Below, piece after piece: positions 10,937 to 22,967 of a DNA stretch of 64,000 nucleotides; position 1 is the stretch's first letter; every line of letters begins with the position of its first letter. Both the position numbers and the translations under genes were made by a program. The notes beneath the pieces are model-generated. The model saw nothing but the letters and a program-made list of their open reading frames with translations, did no database searches and was not told where the DNA came from. Source of the stretch: Dryococelus australis (lineage: Eukaryota > Arthropoda > Insecta > Phasmatodea > Phasmatidae); contig CM057002.1 of the NCBI GenBank assembly GCA_029891345.1, positions 18,490,295-18,554,294 on the forward strand. Direction: 5' to 3'.

Positions 10937-11550
10937 AGGTACAGGCGGCACGACGAGAATGGTGCGCGTCTGTGCAGCGAGAACCTTGTGCTTAGAGGCG
11001 TAGGCGCACTTCATGTGCGTGACGTTGTAGCACTTATCGCCCCCGTGCTTCTCGGCCTCAAACGCTCCAGGTATGTGGACCTATTATCGGAGTGGAAATT
11101 TCCGTCGTCTGAATCGTAAAAATTAAGCAACGTACGTGGGGGGGGGGGGATGAATATAAAGGGTCTTTTATTTCCTTTCTTGACGTGACTAGTTAACTAA
11201 ATTTAATAACTATGCGTTTAATTTATTCTAATGTACCAAAGTTGACTTCCACAAGAAGGTCATGCGCGGCCGTTAGGAAGTTGCACGCGATGACCTTGAA
11301 ATGTTTAAACACAAACAAAAACACACACGTAACTGAATTTCTTGTAAGTTGTGTACAGTGTATCTGCAACACGGCAGTATTATTACGGACTGAGCTGAGC
11401 TGCATATGCCACTTTGTATCGTTCCTTTCCTCTGAAAGATACCGCGCAACGAAATTTTAAATCTGTTTTCTTTTATTTATTCGGACTTTATTTATAACGG
11501 CAAAGTTCAGGCTTCGATGCCTTACACTTAACCAGGTATAACATAGTGTA
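10937..11550. other. No gene or recognised repeat
   Basis: A G-run at 11140-11149 and short opposed frames at 11212-11460. Nothing recognised. Confidence 0.45.
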
Positions 11551-11943
11551 AAGGCTGTTTGTTCATGATAAAACTGCCCCTGCCTGCATATATTTTAATG
11601 GACGCGTTGACCGACACGCGCCCAGTAAAGTTGGTAACGAAGGATGGAAAGTAGTTCCATAACTTAACGTCGAATAATAAAAAGTGTAAGGCAATCATCT
11701 GTGATAATTAAATTATTTCTTTCGCTTTTGTTTCCTTTTTATGCATCAAAGTGTAAAAATGAGCTGATTTATAAAATATTTACATTTATAATTATTTCAA
11801 AGGTTCACTTGACCGACGCATCAACAAAGTGATGAGGCCCTTGCCAGTGTTAATTTTGCATCAGGCGGGAGAATATACATTGCGCATACAAGTAGATCTT
11901 AAGCAGGGCTTTAAAAAGTGCTCATTTTACCGTGAACAGCTAT
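11551..11943 (-). mobile_element. MITE-A, left tip damaged
   Basis: The left tip is GGCTGTTTGTTCATGATAAA and then jumps straight to CTGCCCCTGCCTGCATA, so about 40 bp of the usual subterminal region is deleted. The right tip GTGCTCATTTTACCGTGAAC is good. The hairpin arms are GGACGCG/CGCGCCC, differing from the usual GGGCGCA/TGCGCCC at a base pair on both sides. Confidence 0.88.
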
Positions 11944-12426
11944 TACACATACGTAACATAAAGAACAAGAAAATATACTTACATTAACAAGAGGCGAAAA
12001 ATAAAATGATGGCTCAAATAGTATTAAAACTGAAAATGATCAATGGTTTCATATCATGTACATATCTTGAGAAGGAATACAGACAAGGCAGTGTTTAAAG
12101 AAAAAAAAATCAGTAGCGCAATAATATTGATCTACAATCGCACAAAAATATGTTTCATAATCCGCACTTACAATCATAAATATAAATGTGCATAACCTAT
12201 AAATATAAAGTACCTTTGTAAAGTTCAAGTATTTTTACCGTCATATTTTTTTTGGGTTCAACTAACGAAACACGATTTTTAAAAAATGCGGATGTGGTTA
12301 TGTGTACAGAGTCGCTGTGGAGGTAGAGGGGAAAGGGGTACGACAGTGAGTTTTGTGCATAAATGTTTACGTTGGCGGGTCGCATTTCCTGTAGGATATG
12401 GGAATGAAATGAGTTACAAACCGGAT
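11944..12426. other. No gene or recognised repeat
   Basis: AT-rich spacer; an 80-codon frame on the minus strand (12197-12439) has no recognised features. Confidence 0.45.
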
Positions 12427-12724
12427 ATAGACGGTACACGGTGAAGTGAGATCTCTTGAAATAAACCTCTGAAAAATGTCACTGCCCCTGCCAGTCTACG
12501 TACATTTTAACGTGCATACTGACTAGTCTGCGTCCTGTAGAGTTGGTAACACACGAGAGAAACCAGTTCCACATCTCAACGTTGAATAAAAATATTAGTT
12601 AAATGCTCCTGGATAGCGAAATTTCGCAGTTTAGCGTGACCGACGCATGAATACGCAATGTACATAGCATTAAAGTAGATCTTAAGCAGGGCATTCGATA
12701 TCGGTTTACCTTGAACAGCTATTA
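12427..12724 (-). mobile_element. MITE-A, internally deleted (about 298 bp)
   Basis: Left tip TACACGGTGAAGTGAGAT, then GTCACTGCCCCTGCC and GAGTTGGTAACA. The middle third, including the ATGCATCGAAGTG block, is missing. The right end AGTAGATCTTAAGCAGGGC and TTTACCTTGAACAGC is retained. Strongly diverged, presumably old. Confidence 0.8.
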
Positions 12725-13370
12725 CTTGGCTATTATTGTATAAATCGAAACAACTCGACAAGTTGTTTCGTTTGGCATCGCTCAAGGTCATTCGTGCTCC
12801 CATCGCAATCGTATATTTGATCGAACGAGGACACGTTCATTCGAATCGTGTTATTAGCCAGGAAGTCGTAGTGTCGGTAATGGAAGACCCTGCAAACGTT
12901 AAGAAGTCGTTTCCGAGCTGGCACGTCATTGCTCCGTTAAAATTATTCCTATAATGTATTCACATTGAAGCAAGCGTGTACACACGCACGCACACTAACT
13001 ATACAAAAAAAATGGTTTTACTGCTTTGCACTGTAAGTGGAGTCCCCCCCCCCCCCAACCCCACCCAGCCATCTGGCCGGGTACTTTGTAGTAATAACCA
13101 ACCGTCACCCAACAGAGCGATTTTCAAACTTTCGATACTCGCGGACCTCAGGAGAATAACGAGGGTGAGAAATGATGGGACCTGGAAACTTTTTTTTTTT
13201 AATATTTTGTTATAAAAAATTCATAATTTTTATTATTTGAAATTAACAGCATGAATTTACGAATTGCAAATTTTACAGTCATATCTACAACTGACTGACT
13301 CGAACTGATTTAAATAATTTTCCTTTACCGCCGCGAACCGACGGCTGAAAACCGCTCAGCTATTCTCGGT
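12725..13370. other. No gene or recognised repeat
   Basis: C-run at 13045-13056 and T-run at 13190-13200. Opposed short frames at 12733-12954 overlap each other and show no domain. Confidence 0.45.
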
Positions 13371-13607
13371 ATAGGCTGTTCATGGTAAAGTGAGCACTTT
13401 TTAAGGCCCTTATACATTTTTCCTTTCATTTAATTTCCATTTTCCTGCTGCTTTTTAATATAAACATTGCAATGTGACAAACACAGTGTATACGTTTCAC
13501 CACCATCAAAATTTAATGCCCGAGGCTGCAATAATATATATTTAGTAGTGGTCAATGCATGTAGAGAGGGCCTTAAACAGTGTTCACATTATCGTGAACA
13601 GCCTGTA
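13371..13607 (-). mobile_element. MITE-B, diverged
   Basis: Tips GGCTGTTCATGGTAAAGTGA and GTGTTCACATTATCGTGAAC then AGCCTGTA. Reading TATAGGCTG...CAGCCTGTA supports a TA target duplication outside a TAGGCTG-type tip. Interior ACACAGTGTATACG and GCTGCAATAATATATATTTA are subtype-b/a like. Confidence 0.85.
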
Positions 13608-13767
13608 GAAATGTTGAGGTGACAAATGAAGGGCGAAATCATGTGCGCGTTGGTTCTAGTCCCTACGGTGTGTGACGAAGACGCTCAGTCTAGACGGTCT
13701 TGGCCTTCGCACGGGCTCCTGGAAATAACCGCCACTGTGCGAATGTGCAGCCCGCCACAGAAACACC

Positions 13768-14262
13768 ACGCGCACGACACGACGGCCAGCAGCCAATGAA
13801 ATACATGATAGATCGTCGTAAGCCCGACCGATTCTGCCGTACGACTAGCAATTTTCAATTAGAAATGATTTATATTCTTCGTCGTGTCGAGCGACACGAC
13901 GCGCAGTGTGTACAACCTTGCAAAATTAAATTGTATTGCCAGATTTCCCAACAACGGTAAATACGCAGCTTAAAAGAAAAATAAATTGAAACTTAGTGTA
14001 TCTAACTCTTAAAATTAATAACGTTACCTTTGTATACATTAGCGATACCAATTGGTATCATTATGTATTACAAATTTCCCTCTTGTTCACCGCCTGTGAG
14101 ACTTACGTAGCCTATCAGAGCCTTCTAAATATTTAGGTTAAATGCCGAGAACGTGGTGTCGGTCGTGCTGTAAATTCAAGCAGTCACATTGAATGTGTCG
14201 TAGTTGCGTATTTGGTCGTGTCGTGCTGTGTTGGTCGGGGTTATGTGATTCCGGCATAAGGA
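13768..14262. repeat. Duplicated 490 bp repeat, uninterrupted copy
   Basis: Matches 28347-28763 plus 29177-29236 with scattered differences. It starts GCGCACGACACGACGGCC, contains a perfect foldback CGTCGTGTCG-AG-CGACACGACG near 13879-13900, and ends near TGTGATTCCGGCAT. The left edge and a segment near the right edge (GGTCGTGTCGTGCTG) share an inverted CACGACACGAC motif, as expected for a DNA transposon. Flanks outside these limits do not match, so it is not a segmental duplication. The family is not known to me. It has an 86-codon frame spanning its left edge with no domain. Confidence 0.75.
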
Positions 14263-14348
14263 ATCCCGCCGGCACACCGGGCTAAACATAGTTTCACGTC
14301 TATTCCCGCCCACACACACACATCTGTTCGACTCGCTACTGGGTAAAG

Positions 14349-14546
14349 AGACTGCTCGCGGTAAAGTGACCCATTTTGAGGGCCATTTTTTTTAAAAATA
14401 AATATTGCCATATAAGAAATACACCGTGTGTGTATTCCATCGCAATTGGAACTTAACGCCTACGGCTAAAATATAACATATTTATTTACCATTATTCCGA
14501 ATGAGAGGGTTTACAAAAGTGATCACTTTACCGTGAATAGCTTATA
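14349..14546 (-). mobile_element. MITE-B (subtype b), slightly shortened
   Basis: Tips CTGCTCGCGGTAAAGTGACC and GTGATCACTTTACCGTGAAT. Interior ATATTGCCATATAAGAAATA, GGAACTTAACGCCTACGGCT and CATTATTCCGAATGAGAGGG. The stretch next to the left tip is deleted. Confidence 0.85.
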
Positions 14547-15652
14547 GTACTCGGCTTGGCGGTTCGTATATTTTTCTGATAATGTCTGTACTTAATTGCC
14601 TATGCTTAAGTTAGTAAGACACGTACATTTGTACACCGGCCTATGGCTGAATATGTGATGCATAAATAAATGAACAAACAGCAAGACGAGGGATGGTTTT
14701 GCTAGTGACTACCGCCTTCTTCTAGGCGAGGCGAGCCAGATGTAACGCAGCGACGCGCTAAAGGGCGGCAGCGGCAGGTTGGCGGGCCCAGCTGCCTCTA
14801 CCTGGCGAAGACGACGTGGAGGGAGGGTGGTGTCGTGATGGCGGTCACCTTGGAACACACTCCAGATTCCAGCGACAGTCCTGCCTCCCGTGCGTGGGGC
14901 TCCACGGGGAGGCCTACCGCGTCTCGCCCTGCTGTTAAGGACGACACTCCCACGCGCGGCTGGTGAACCGTCGCCTCTAGCGAGCCACCAGACATGCACG
15001 GCGGCCTTACAAGACGTTACTCTGCGAGTAGGCTGTCCCAAAACACCTTGGGTAAACGTTTTACTCGCTCTCGGCACTGTACTGCCCCAAAACTTCACAG
15101 TAGTTACTAGGAGAATCTTGCCAGAGCAAAACTTTAACACGCACTATTTCATGCGAGTAACGAGGGGTAAACTGGGATTTGCGGAAAGTTTATTAGAACT
15201 AAACAAATTTAAAGGAAATTAGGATATTCTATTTATAGACACACACGGCAAAATTACTAATGTGTGAAAAAAAAAATTGGTATTTTCATGTAAAAGTTAA
15301 CTTATAAAGATTATATTATTTTATATGTAATATTCTTGGTTTCTTTATCGCAAGTAGACCTGTTTACACTAATATTTTGGAAAGGACGAATTTGGGGAAA
15401 TGGACAAATATCAACTAGAATTTAGATTGGTTGCTTTATCAGTACATATTTGTAAACACAGAATGATATTTACATTATGCTTGTTCCAAAACCATGTTTA
15501 CTTTTGCTTTACTCTCTACTCTGAAGTACCGTTCTGGAACGTCGCCCATACACTAAAGATGACGTAGGCTAAGTAACTCACGTCTTCCTGCGCACTTCCT
15601 TTGTTCGCATTTGAACTCTAACGGACCCGTCGTTTTATACGAATAAAATGCG
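14547..15652. other. GC-rich island and repeat X relative; no gene assigned
   Basis: 14700-15010 is CpG-rich and gives opposed frames of 143 codons (minus) and 110 codons (plus). Neither translation shows a recognisable domain, and mirrored open frames in GC-rich DNA are expected by chance. 15549-15600 resembles repeat X (CCCATACACTAAAGATGACG). Confidence 0.4.
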
Positions 15653-16086
15653 ACTACAGTCAGTTCACGGTTACTTCAAACTTTTTGAAACCCTGCTCAA
15701 GTTCTACAATCACGCTATCCTTCCGCCTCATGCAAACAAAGCTTAACCGAGTCTAGAGAATATATAAAGGGACAACGCACCGCATTCGTGCGCACTCAGT
15801 GCAATCATATTTGGCACAAGAATTATTTATTACTAAGCATTACCAACACACATTTCTTCACTGTTTTATTCATATTAATTATAAATTAATTATTGTAATT
15901 TTTATAAATAAAATAATTAATTAATTTTAACTGAACCAAAAACTAGGTTCTTTAAATTTTTTTCATGTTAACTCAACTATAAAACGTTATAAACTACGTA
16001 ATTAGGAAACAACGAAAAACGTCCTACATGGAGTGATTTTTCAAAGATTTAATACAAAAACGGTGAAGAAACAGCGAATAGACTAT
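15653..16086 (+). mobile_element. MITE-C, full length
   Basis: Begins CAGTTCACGGTTACTTCAAA and GAAACCCTGCTCAAGTTCTA, then CCTCATGCAAACAAAGCTTA. It ends GAGTGATTTTTCAAAGATTT and GAAACAGCGAATAGACTAT. The interior carries ATAATTATAAATTAATTATT, AT-rich as in other copies. Confidence 0.82.
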
Positions 16087-17771
16087 CGTTAAAATGTATT
16101 AAAGTTGCATTGAAACTTGCCAAGACGCAGTGAACTCCTACGTTGGGACACGGAGTGTGGTTTATGCGCAACTCGAATGCGTACTCTGCCCCAGGTCACT
16201 CTGCCCCAGGTCACATCTACGTAGTCATCACGTCTTTAGCTAACGTAATACTGTTCTCGGGCGCGCGAACATTCTCTCGGAAAAACACCACGAAAGCTAA
16301 GTAACCGTATTTTAGGCCATTTTTGTGCAAAAATGGTAAGTAAATACGATGATGGGCGGAAACTGGAAACGTTAACCACTGAATGGACGCCATACGTTGT
16401 CATGATGTTACTCGACAATCCAGATTTAATTAATGTATCAAAACCTTATGGAAAATTTGATGCGGAGTGTACGCTCGTTGTAAATTTGTGAACAATCATT
16501 CGCTAATTCGACGGAGCATTTATTATTACTACATGTAAAAATACGATTTTTTTAAGTATTGGAAACGTGAATAAATCGTTAACGGCCAAATAAATAACTT
16601 TTCTCTCGACAAAACGAGGTAAGAGCTGATCTAGGCCTTACAATGCTACTTACAAGCTGTTGAACTCGAGATATTGAAAAGTTAACGGTCGTAAATATCA
16701 GTTAAGCGTTTCGCAAGCCAGGTGTGTGTGTGAAGATTTGCTTTGCAGCCAGACTATAATTCTGAAGCTCGTGGGTTTGATTCCGCACATCTAGACTGTG
16801 GCTTGTTTCACTCTAATGTCCGTGATAAACTTCTGATCAGTTAATTACATGTAAAAGGTTAACAGAGGAGTTGACAGAAAAAAGCCCCTACAAAGTAAAT
16901 TACATTCCGAGATCATGGTAGGTAATGGTTTTGAAGACTACTGTTTGTAATAAAAAAAAATACACGTCAATATCTACTAATAGGAAATACTCACTTTAAG
17001 GGAATAAGGGAATGACTACTATATATAATAAACGAAATCAAAGGAACTCATTTTTTTCCACAATATATAATTTTTCTAATTTGGTAGAGAATTTTTTTGC
17101 ACCCATCAATATAATCAATAAATTCAGTTCAAATGTTCTCCTTATTCCTGAAATAAACAAAACCAATCACAAACAAACATTACAGACAATATTATTCTGT
17201 CGCCATCTTTCGTTCTAACATTTCTTTTAGCAAAAAATAGAGCACAAGGTATCAATAATTACAAGATGTCAATCACTAACTGAAATATCAACATTAAATG
17301 TTTGCAAGCAATAATATAAAACCTGCTATTTTTTTTTTTTTTAATTCTGATAATCTGATTATTTAGAAAGGAAAATTAAAGCAACTTCCAAAAATGCTCT
17401 GCCATACAAAGTTGAATTTTGATGAACACCAAAATCCAGACACGCTTGCTAACTGTGAATGCTTTATCGGCTTCAGAATATACATAATGGTAGCAGTGTA
17501 GGTCCACAAACTAAACCATAACATCGTGAGGAATCTAGCTATAAATACCTAATTGTTACGGACAACTGGAACACGGTAAACTTTTTGGTGGGAGAAATAC
17601 CTTGACTTAACTAAATCCTTTCTTCCAGTCAACTCCCCAAATGCAGTCGATCGCTCCGTATCGTAAACTGGTGGGAAGTAGTAGCATGAGGGGGTGGAGA
17701 GGAGGGAAGTGCAGTAATATGGCCGACCTAGGTGGAGTTGACACATCATGGTATAGCAAACATTATGGTAG
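16087..17771. other. No gene or recognised repeat
   Basis: Contains a tRNA-like B-box GGTTTGATTCC near 16772, possibly a SINE relic too decayed to assign. T-runs at 17329-17342. Otherwise AT-rich and unassigned. Confidence 0.4.
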
Positions 17772-18283
17772 ACTCACAACCATCCGTCGTATCTGTCAGT
17801 CGCCCGTCCGTCCGACATCACGTGATCATCAAACAATCGCAGGGCACCTTTTTTTCTATCCGTCAATCCGACCCATATTTCTCAAACTTTAACTTTCGAC
17901 GGACGGACGGACGGACGGACGGACGGACGGGTCACCGCCTTCTGACGACATTCCGTAGACGTGAAGACGCACTTAGAAATACAATTCAAGGCAGTGGACG
18001 TGTTTACATTTTTAATCCCTGAATTTGCCACCAAAGATAAATAAAATAAACAATAATTCAGTATAAATTCTTATCACGTAACAATATTATTTCCCGAAAA
18101 GGTTTGTCTCATGAAAATGTGTTTCCAACCAATCTATACCTCCAACAAAAGAAAGATCACGATGTTAAGTTGTCACACTGAAACTGCCGTAAATAATTGA
18201 CGGCCGACGGATAGTTGTGAATAGCTTTCAACCGGCGAAGGACGTAAACACAGACGGATGACTGACTGACGGATGGTTGCGAA
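17772..18283. mobile_element. CCGT-rich inverted-repeat element (putative MITE)
   Basis: Left CACAACCATCCGTCGTATCT (17775) and, on the opposite strand at the right, GCAACCATCCGTCAGTCAGT (18283 downward) form an inverted repeat. A third related terminus GTTGTGAA...CGTCGG lies inverted at 18198-18225, suggesting a decayed or composite element. Inside is a GGAC tract (17897-17931). Boundaries and superfamily are uncertain. Confidence 0.5.
17897..17931. repeat. (GGAC)n microsatellite
   Basis: About eight tandem GGAC units on the plus strand inside the CCGT-rich element, complementary to the CCGTCCGTC sequence at 17803-17815, so it may have grown from the element's own terminus. Confidence 0.9.
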
Positions 18284-19170
18284 TCCAGCTTTATGCGCGA
18301 GGAAATATCGTGAAACGAAAACACGGGCGCCATTTCCGGGATATGGCTACAACACAATTCAATTCTTTTGCCCGTCACATCCCCTCCCCCCTCCCCCGCC
18401 CGGGTAGCTAATAACTTGCAAACATCACGTCGTTTTGACTATCCACTTCTTGGAGCATCGGCAGCCGTACGACCTTCAACTACAGCGATCCCCGGCAGAC
18501 CGCTGTCGGAGTTTCTCGCCAATGGCCGCTGGGTTACCTCTGGGTGCTCCCATCTCCCCAACAATACTATTACACCTTCAATGCAACCGGAATCTACCTG
18601 CGGGCGAGTAACTTCGTGCGTAAACTCGGACTCACGTCTTCAAACATTGTCTAAGACAGTCCGACTTCCGGCTGTGCAACTTGCAGGAATTTCTCAACGT
18701 CGCGCGCCTTGCAGTAATAAACGAACGTCATTCGCCCTGCGAACGTGTTGCAGTTAGGGCCGGTCCTTGATGTCAGCCAAGTAAGCAGTCGCGCAGGGCG
18801 CTACGCAAAAGAAGACGCCTATAGAATTCGCCATGAAAAGAATTTCAATGCACACGGTGAAACTGAAAAAAAATATTTCTGGGCTATTTTTGAAAGTATA
18901 CTTACATTATAATTTCAAATAATATTAAAATAAATTAAAAGACATGGTTTGAGGTCACTATAATTAATTACCTTTAAAGAAATTAGCATAACTCGTTGCT
19001 GTGTTGTGGAACAGGAAGGAGATCGTATAAAATTATGAACTTCCATGATGGCTCCGTATCGTTCTGATTATAATAAAATAGGTTTAAGATGCAAGAATAA
19101 ACACTCGTCACTGTACTCAATTACGTACTGGCCCACACCAACATTCTACAAAGTAGGGACCACAACTGCA
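18284..19170. other. No gene assigned; GC-rich 18370-18770
   Basis: A 129-codon frame at 18368-18757 shows no domain; it coincides with a local rise in GC. The rest is AT-rich. Confidence 0.4.
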
Positions 19171-19541
19171 TATAGACTATTCACGGGAAAATGAGCACTT
19201 TTGAAAGCCCTGCTTAAGATCTACTTATATGCACGTCATGTATTCTTCCGCCTTATGTGAAATTGACAATTTTTTGGGCATCATCACTTTATTCATGCGT
19301 CGGCCAAGTGAAAGTGTGAAAGTATTAGAAAAGTAAATATTTTACAAATGTGCTCATTTTTACGGAAAGCGAACGAAATAATATAAGTTATATCACAGAT
19401 ATGGAACTACTTTCCATCCATCGTTACCAACTTGACTGGGCGCATGTCACCCAGTGAGCCCGTTGAAATATATGCCAGGTAGGAGCAGTGACATTTTCTA
19501 AGGTATATTTCAAAAGTGCTCACTTTATCGTGAACAGCCTT
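19171..19541 (+). mobile_element. MITE-A, full length
   Basis: Begins GACTATTCACGGGAAAATGA then GAAAGCCCTGCTTAAGATCT and TTCTTCCGCCTTATGTG; ends AAGTGCTCACTTTATCGTGA then ACAGCC. The interior lost the stretch between the CTCATTTTTAC and GAAAGCGAA blocks. Confidence 0.9.
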
Positions 19542-19688
19542 CACCAGTTTAATAATATTTTTATTTTATCGAAGAAGAAGGCAGAGGGGAGGAACGCCAA
19601 AATATTGTTCGCTTATTACACTTGCAAACTGTCAAGGACTGTCCTGGTCGCAGAGCAGTGACACGATTGCGCTTCCAACTGTGTGGAC

Positions 19689-19852
19689 TTTCGCATGTGG
19701 GAATCGTGCCGCAGGTAGGCGGGTTTTCTAGGAGATCTCCCGTTTCCCCCTGCCCTTCCATTCCAGAACTGCTCCATACTCACCTTGCTTCACCTTCATC
19801 GGCTCTCAAGACCGCTATGTTTTAAGAGACGTCCAAATCTGGCCACTCTAAT
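19689..19852 (+). mobile_element. SINE-1, body only
   Basis: TTCGCATGTGGGAATCGTGC, GGCGGGTTTTCTAGGAGATC and CTTCATCGGCTCTCAAGACC match the body of the 1846 copy. The tRNA head is unrecognisable. TTAAGAGACGTCCAAATCTG extends the 3' end as in that copy. Confidence 0.85.
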
Positions 19853-20084
19853 CCTCGCCGACCCTGCCTTTAAGGATAATCCACAGTAAAAAAAAATAGT
19901 TTAATGCTTTAAGTTCACGTCTGATTATAAGCATGCATTGCTATGCGTCCTGAGTGAAGAGATTCGGGCGGTTATTAACAGCAAGGTTTTGAGTGCCGTA
20001 AAGATGAATTTATCGCAAATTAGTTCTGTAACAGTGCCACAGTATTACACGCGAAATGAGCAAATGGATTAAACTGCAGGTGAA

Positions 20085-20436
20085 TGCTGTTCACGATAAA
20101 GTGAGCACTTCAGAAATGAACCTTAGAAAAATGTCACTGCCCATACATGCATATATTTTATTGGGCGCACTGAGTGACATTCGCCCAATAAAGTTGGTAA
20201 CGACTGATTGAAAGTAGTTCCATATCTTACCGTCGAATAGAATGTCTCGGGTATTTCATTGGTGTCCTGTTTTTTTTTCTTAATTATTTAAGAGTTTCAC
20301 TTGACCGGCGCATGAATAAAGTAATGAGGCCCATGGCAATGTTAATTTTACATAATGGCGGAAGAAAACACAACGTGTATACAAGTAGATCTTAAGCAGG
20401 GCTTTCAAAAGTGACCATTTTACCGTGAACAGCCTA
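20085..20436 (-). mobile_element. MITE-A, modest internal deletion
   Basis: Tips GCTGTTCACGATAAAGTGAG and GTGACCATTTTACCGTGAAC. Hairpin GGGCGCACTG...TTCGCCC. The region between AATAGAATGT and TTAATTATTT is shortened. Confidence 0.9.
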
Positions 20437-20964
20437 CACCACTTCGTACATTTCTTCTTTTCTTAAGGAAACGATGCACGAAAGCCATAAAAATATTAAC
20501 ATTTTACAAACAATTTTTAGTGTTTTTTCTTGTCATTGAATACATTTAATACGATAAAAGTTAGAAGTGGTGGTTTTTGAATTTTTAACTATCAGGGGGG
20601 GGGGGTTAGCATTCCCTGGACATTTATTCAATGAGAGAACTCGTATACGCGCGCACACTGCACATCGACAGCCGAAAACAAAACATCCGGATACAGCGAA
20701 GCCTGAATGTGACTCCAATCCCCGATTTATTCCCCTTGAAATAGTATTTATAGAAACATATTTACGTAATATCCCTGACCACGTAATTAATACAATTGGC
20801 AGGGTCTCGTTATCTTTTCAGTTGTGGAGGCAGAACCCCCGGCAGTTACAACACGTAATTCAGGACTTGTGACAAGCCTTCGGAGGAAATGAAGGGCGTG
20901 GAGATCAGCGATTCATAAGTGGCAAACAGGTTTTACAGGCGCCTGGTATACAAGCAAGCCTGTG
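20437..20964. other. No gene or recognised repeat
   Basis: G-run at 20596-20605. A 101-codon frame (20567-20872) crosses it without any recognisable domain. Confidence 0.45.
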
Positions 20965-21202
20965 ATAGGCTGTTCACGGCAAAGTAAGCACTTTATAAGA
21001 CCCTCCCAAAAGGCATTTACACCCTAATAAATATATTTTATTGCAGTCTAAGACAAGTTTTGCGAGTGACGAAATATATGCACTGTGCTTATTACTCTTA
21101 TTGCAATGTATACATTAAAAAGTGGCGGAAAGGACGAAATTAATTCAAAGGAAAAATTTAGCAGGGCCTTGAAAAGTGCTCACTTTACGTGAATAGCATA
21201 TA
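20965..21202 (+). mobile_element. MITE-B (subtype a), full length
   Basis: Tips GGCTGTTCACGGCAAAGTAA and AGTGCTCACTTTACGTGAAT. Interior CCCAAAAGGCATTTACACC, AATAAATATATTTTATTGCA and GGCGGAAAGGACGAAA. Confidence 0.87.
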
Positions 21203-21284
21203 GGTTTCCGTGAAAAAGGCGATCCAAGAATTTCGGGAATAGCTTGCCAGCCACCAACTAGGTAGGCCTACATATACAAACACC

Positions 21285-21540
21285 TATAGTCCATTCCCCA
21301 TTGGAAGCAACTTTCTCGGAGCACTGCTAAATATCTACTTACAGGCCCGTTTCGTATCCTTCCGCCAAATGTAAACAAACATTGCCATGTGACTGCCATG
21401 TAGCATCTGTCAAAATCAATGTTAACATGCCATTGTGTGTGTACATGTGTTCGTATACTTTCGCTAAACCTAAAAATAAACATTGAAATGTGACTTCTAC
21501 TTTTATACCTGTCAAATGTGTTTACTGCTTTTCAAAGAAC
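21285..21540 (+). mobile_element. Outlying MITE-C/MITE-A relative with internal duplication
   Basis: Starts TATAGTCCATTCCCCATTGG, then AGCACTGCTAAATATCTACT and TATCCTTCCGCCAAATGTAA, i.e. the same block order as MITE-C and MITE-A ends. The segment 21351-21394 is repeated in diverged form at 21450-21495 (TTCGTATACTTTCGCTAAAC, ATTGAAATGTGACTT). No matching right tip was found. Confidence 0.55.
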
Positions 21541-22967
21541 GTGATATTCCAAAAACCATTCCGTATGAATATTCAGTTTAGGCCTCTAACATTATTTAAT
21601 CATCCCTTTGTTATTGATGTGTGTTGGGTCATTTCTTTAAAAGGACTTCAGTTGGAATAAATATTAAAACGAAGGAAAAAACCAGAGAAAAAGGCACATT
21701 AAATTCAAGCACGCAACTCGCGTTGCTCATTTTTGTCATACAAACTTTAAAAGATAGCGGTGAACATGCACACAAATAAGCCTACGATAACTTTTATCCC
21801 GCTCATATTTCTATGTATTGCTACTTACTGTTTCTTAGCTTTATTGAAATTTATCGGGCTGGGTTTAGTATTTTTCTTCTGGGATTGTGGCAAATTACGT
21901 TACACGACTGTGTTTCAAAACCCTGAGGGCAAAGGCATACGTTGAGATAAATAAATAGACGTGGATGTAAATAATTAACTTCGTGATAAAAACAATTCAC
22001 ATCCAAAAAGTATAAATAGTGCTAATCAAAATTTGAAACACACAGGGCCAGCGTATTGACCACGATGCACAAAGGCACGCCATTTCACAGACGCAATGAT
22101 TAACGAAACACACGTGACAGTATATTTATTTCTGCCGTGGAAATACAGATTTATCATAACACTGTAACTTGCCTACGTAGGTTAAAAAAAACACGTCTAC
22201 AAACTTGACGTGGTAAATTTGAAATATTTTTCGGAGTAAGAATAATTTATGTTTCGTTTGTCAAAAAGTAACACGCCATGTCATGGCTCGCCACGTCTGC
22301 CAACTTCACTTTGTTTCTGCCCCGCCATCATATATAAATATATTAAAATAAGTATTCAAACATTAAAATCTCTTTTCTGTTGAAAATTACAAATTCAAAA
22401 ATCATTATTTTGCTGCTACTATTGAAAGCATATATAAAGGTTACTGCTTACTAGCGAAGTGAAATTTCCCTAATGTGAAAGAGACGAAGAAAGAGAAAGA
22501 GAGCGCCAAGCCTCGCCAGTAGACAGTTTTTCAATTGCTTTCTCGCTCGATAAAACAATACCGTACCATTACAGCCTATTCACGATATTTTCCGCTCTTA
22601 TTTTAAACTGTAAAAATGAGATATGGTGCCATCGGGGATACTTAAATATTTCAATAGGCACCGTTTAATTTACAAATAGTGTACTAAAAAACTAGGTTAA
22701 AATAATATTTTAACTGTGAACTATTTCTTACCAGCCGTTGCCAACACGTCGCTGCTCTCGCTGTTGTTAAATTATTTTTAAAAGGAAATAAATATGACAA
22801 GTTATAGAAGATATTAAGGTAAAGTTTCATTCATTCAATTCGAAAATGACCACAGTTATATATTTATGTGGAATAAAGGTTATTGAAAAAAACAGGTGAC
22901 ATGTTATGCCTAGAGTGTTTTTTCAAAGGTTGATTTTCGTAAGTCGCCTCCAATAGGGAATGAATAT

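Noticed and set aside
14709-15222. Opposed 143- and 110-codon frames
   Set aside because: Mirrored open frames in a CpG-rich patch; neither translation shows a motif.
16745-16860. Another tRNA-derived SINE
   Set aside because: A B-box-like GGTTTGATTCC is present, but no A box and no match to the SINE bodies in this window.
22918-22945. A further MITE-C copy
   Set aside because: Only about 20 bp (TTTTTTCAAAGGTTGATTTT) match the right end; neither the tip nor other blocks are present.
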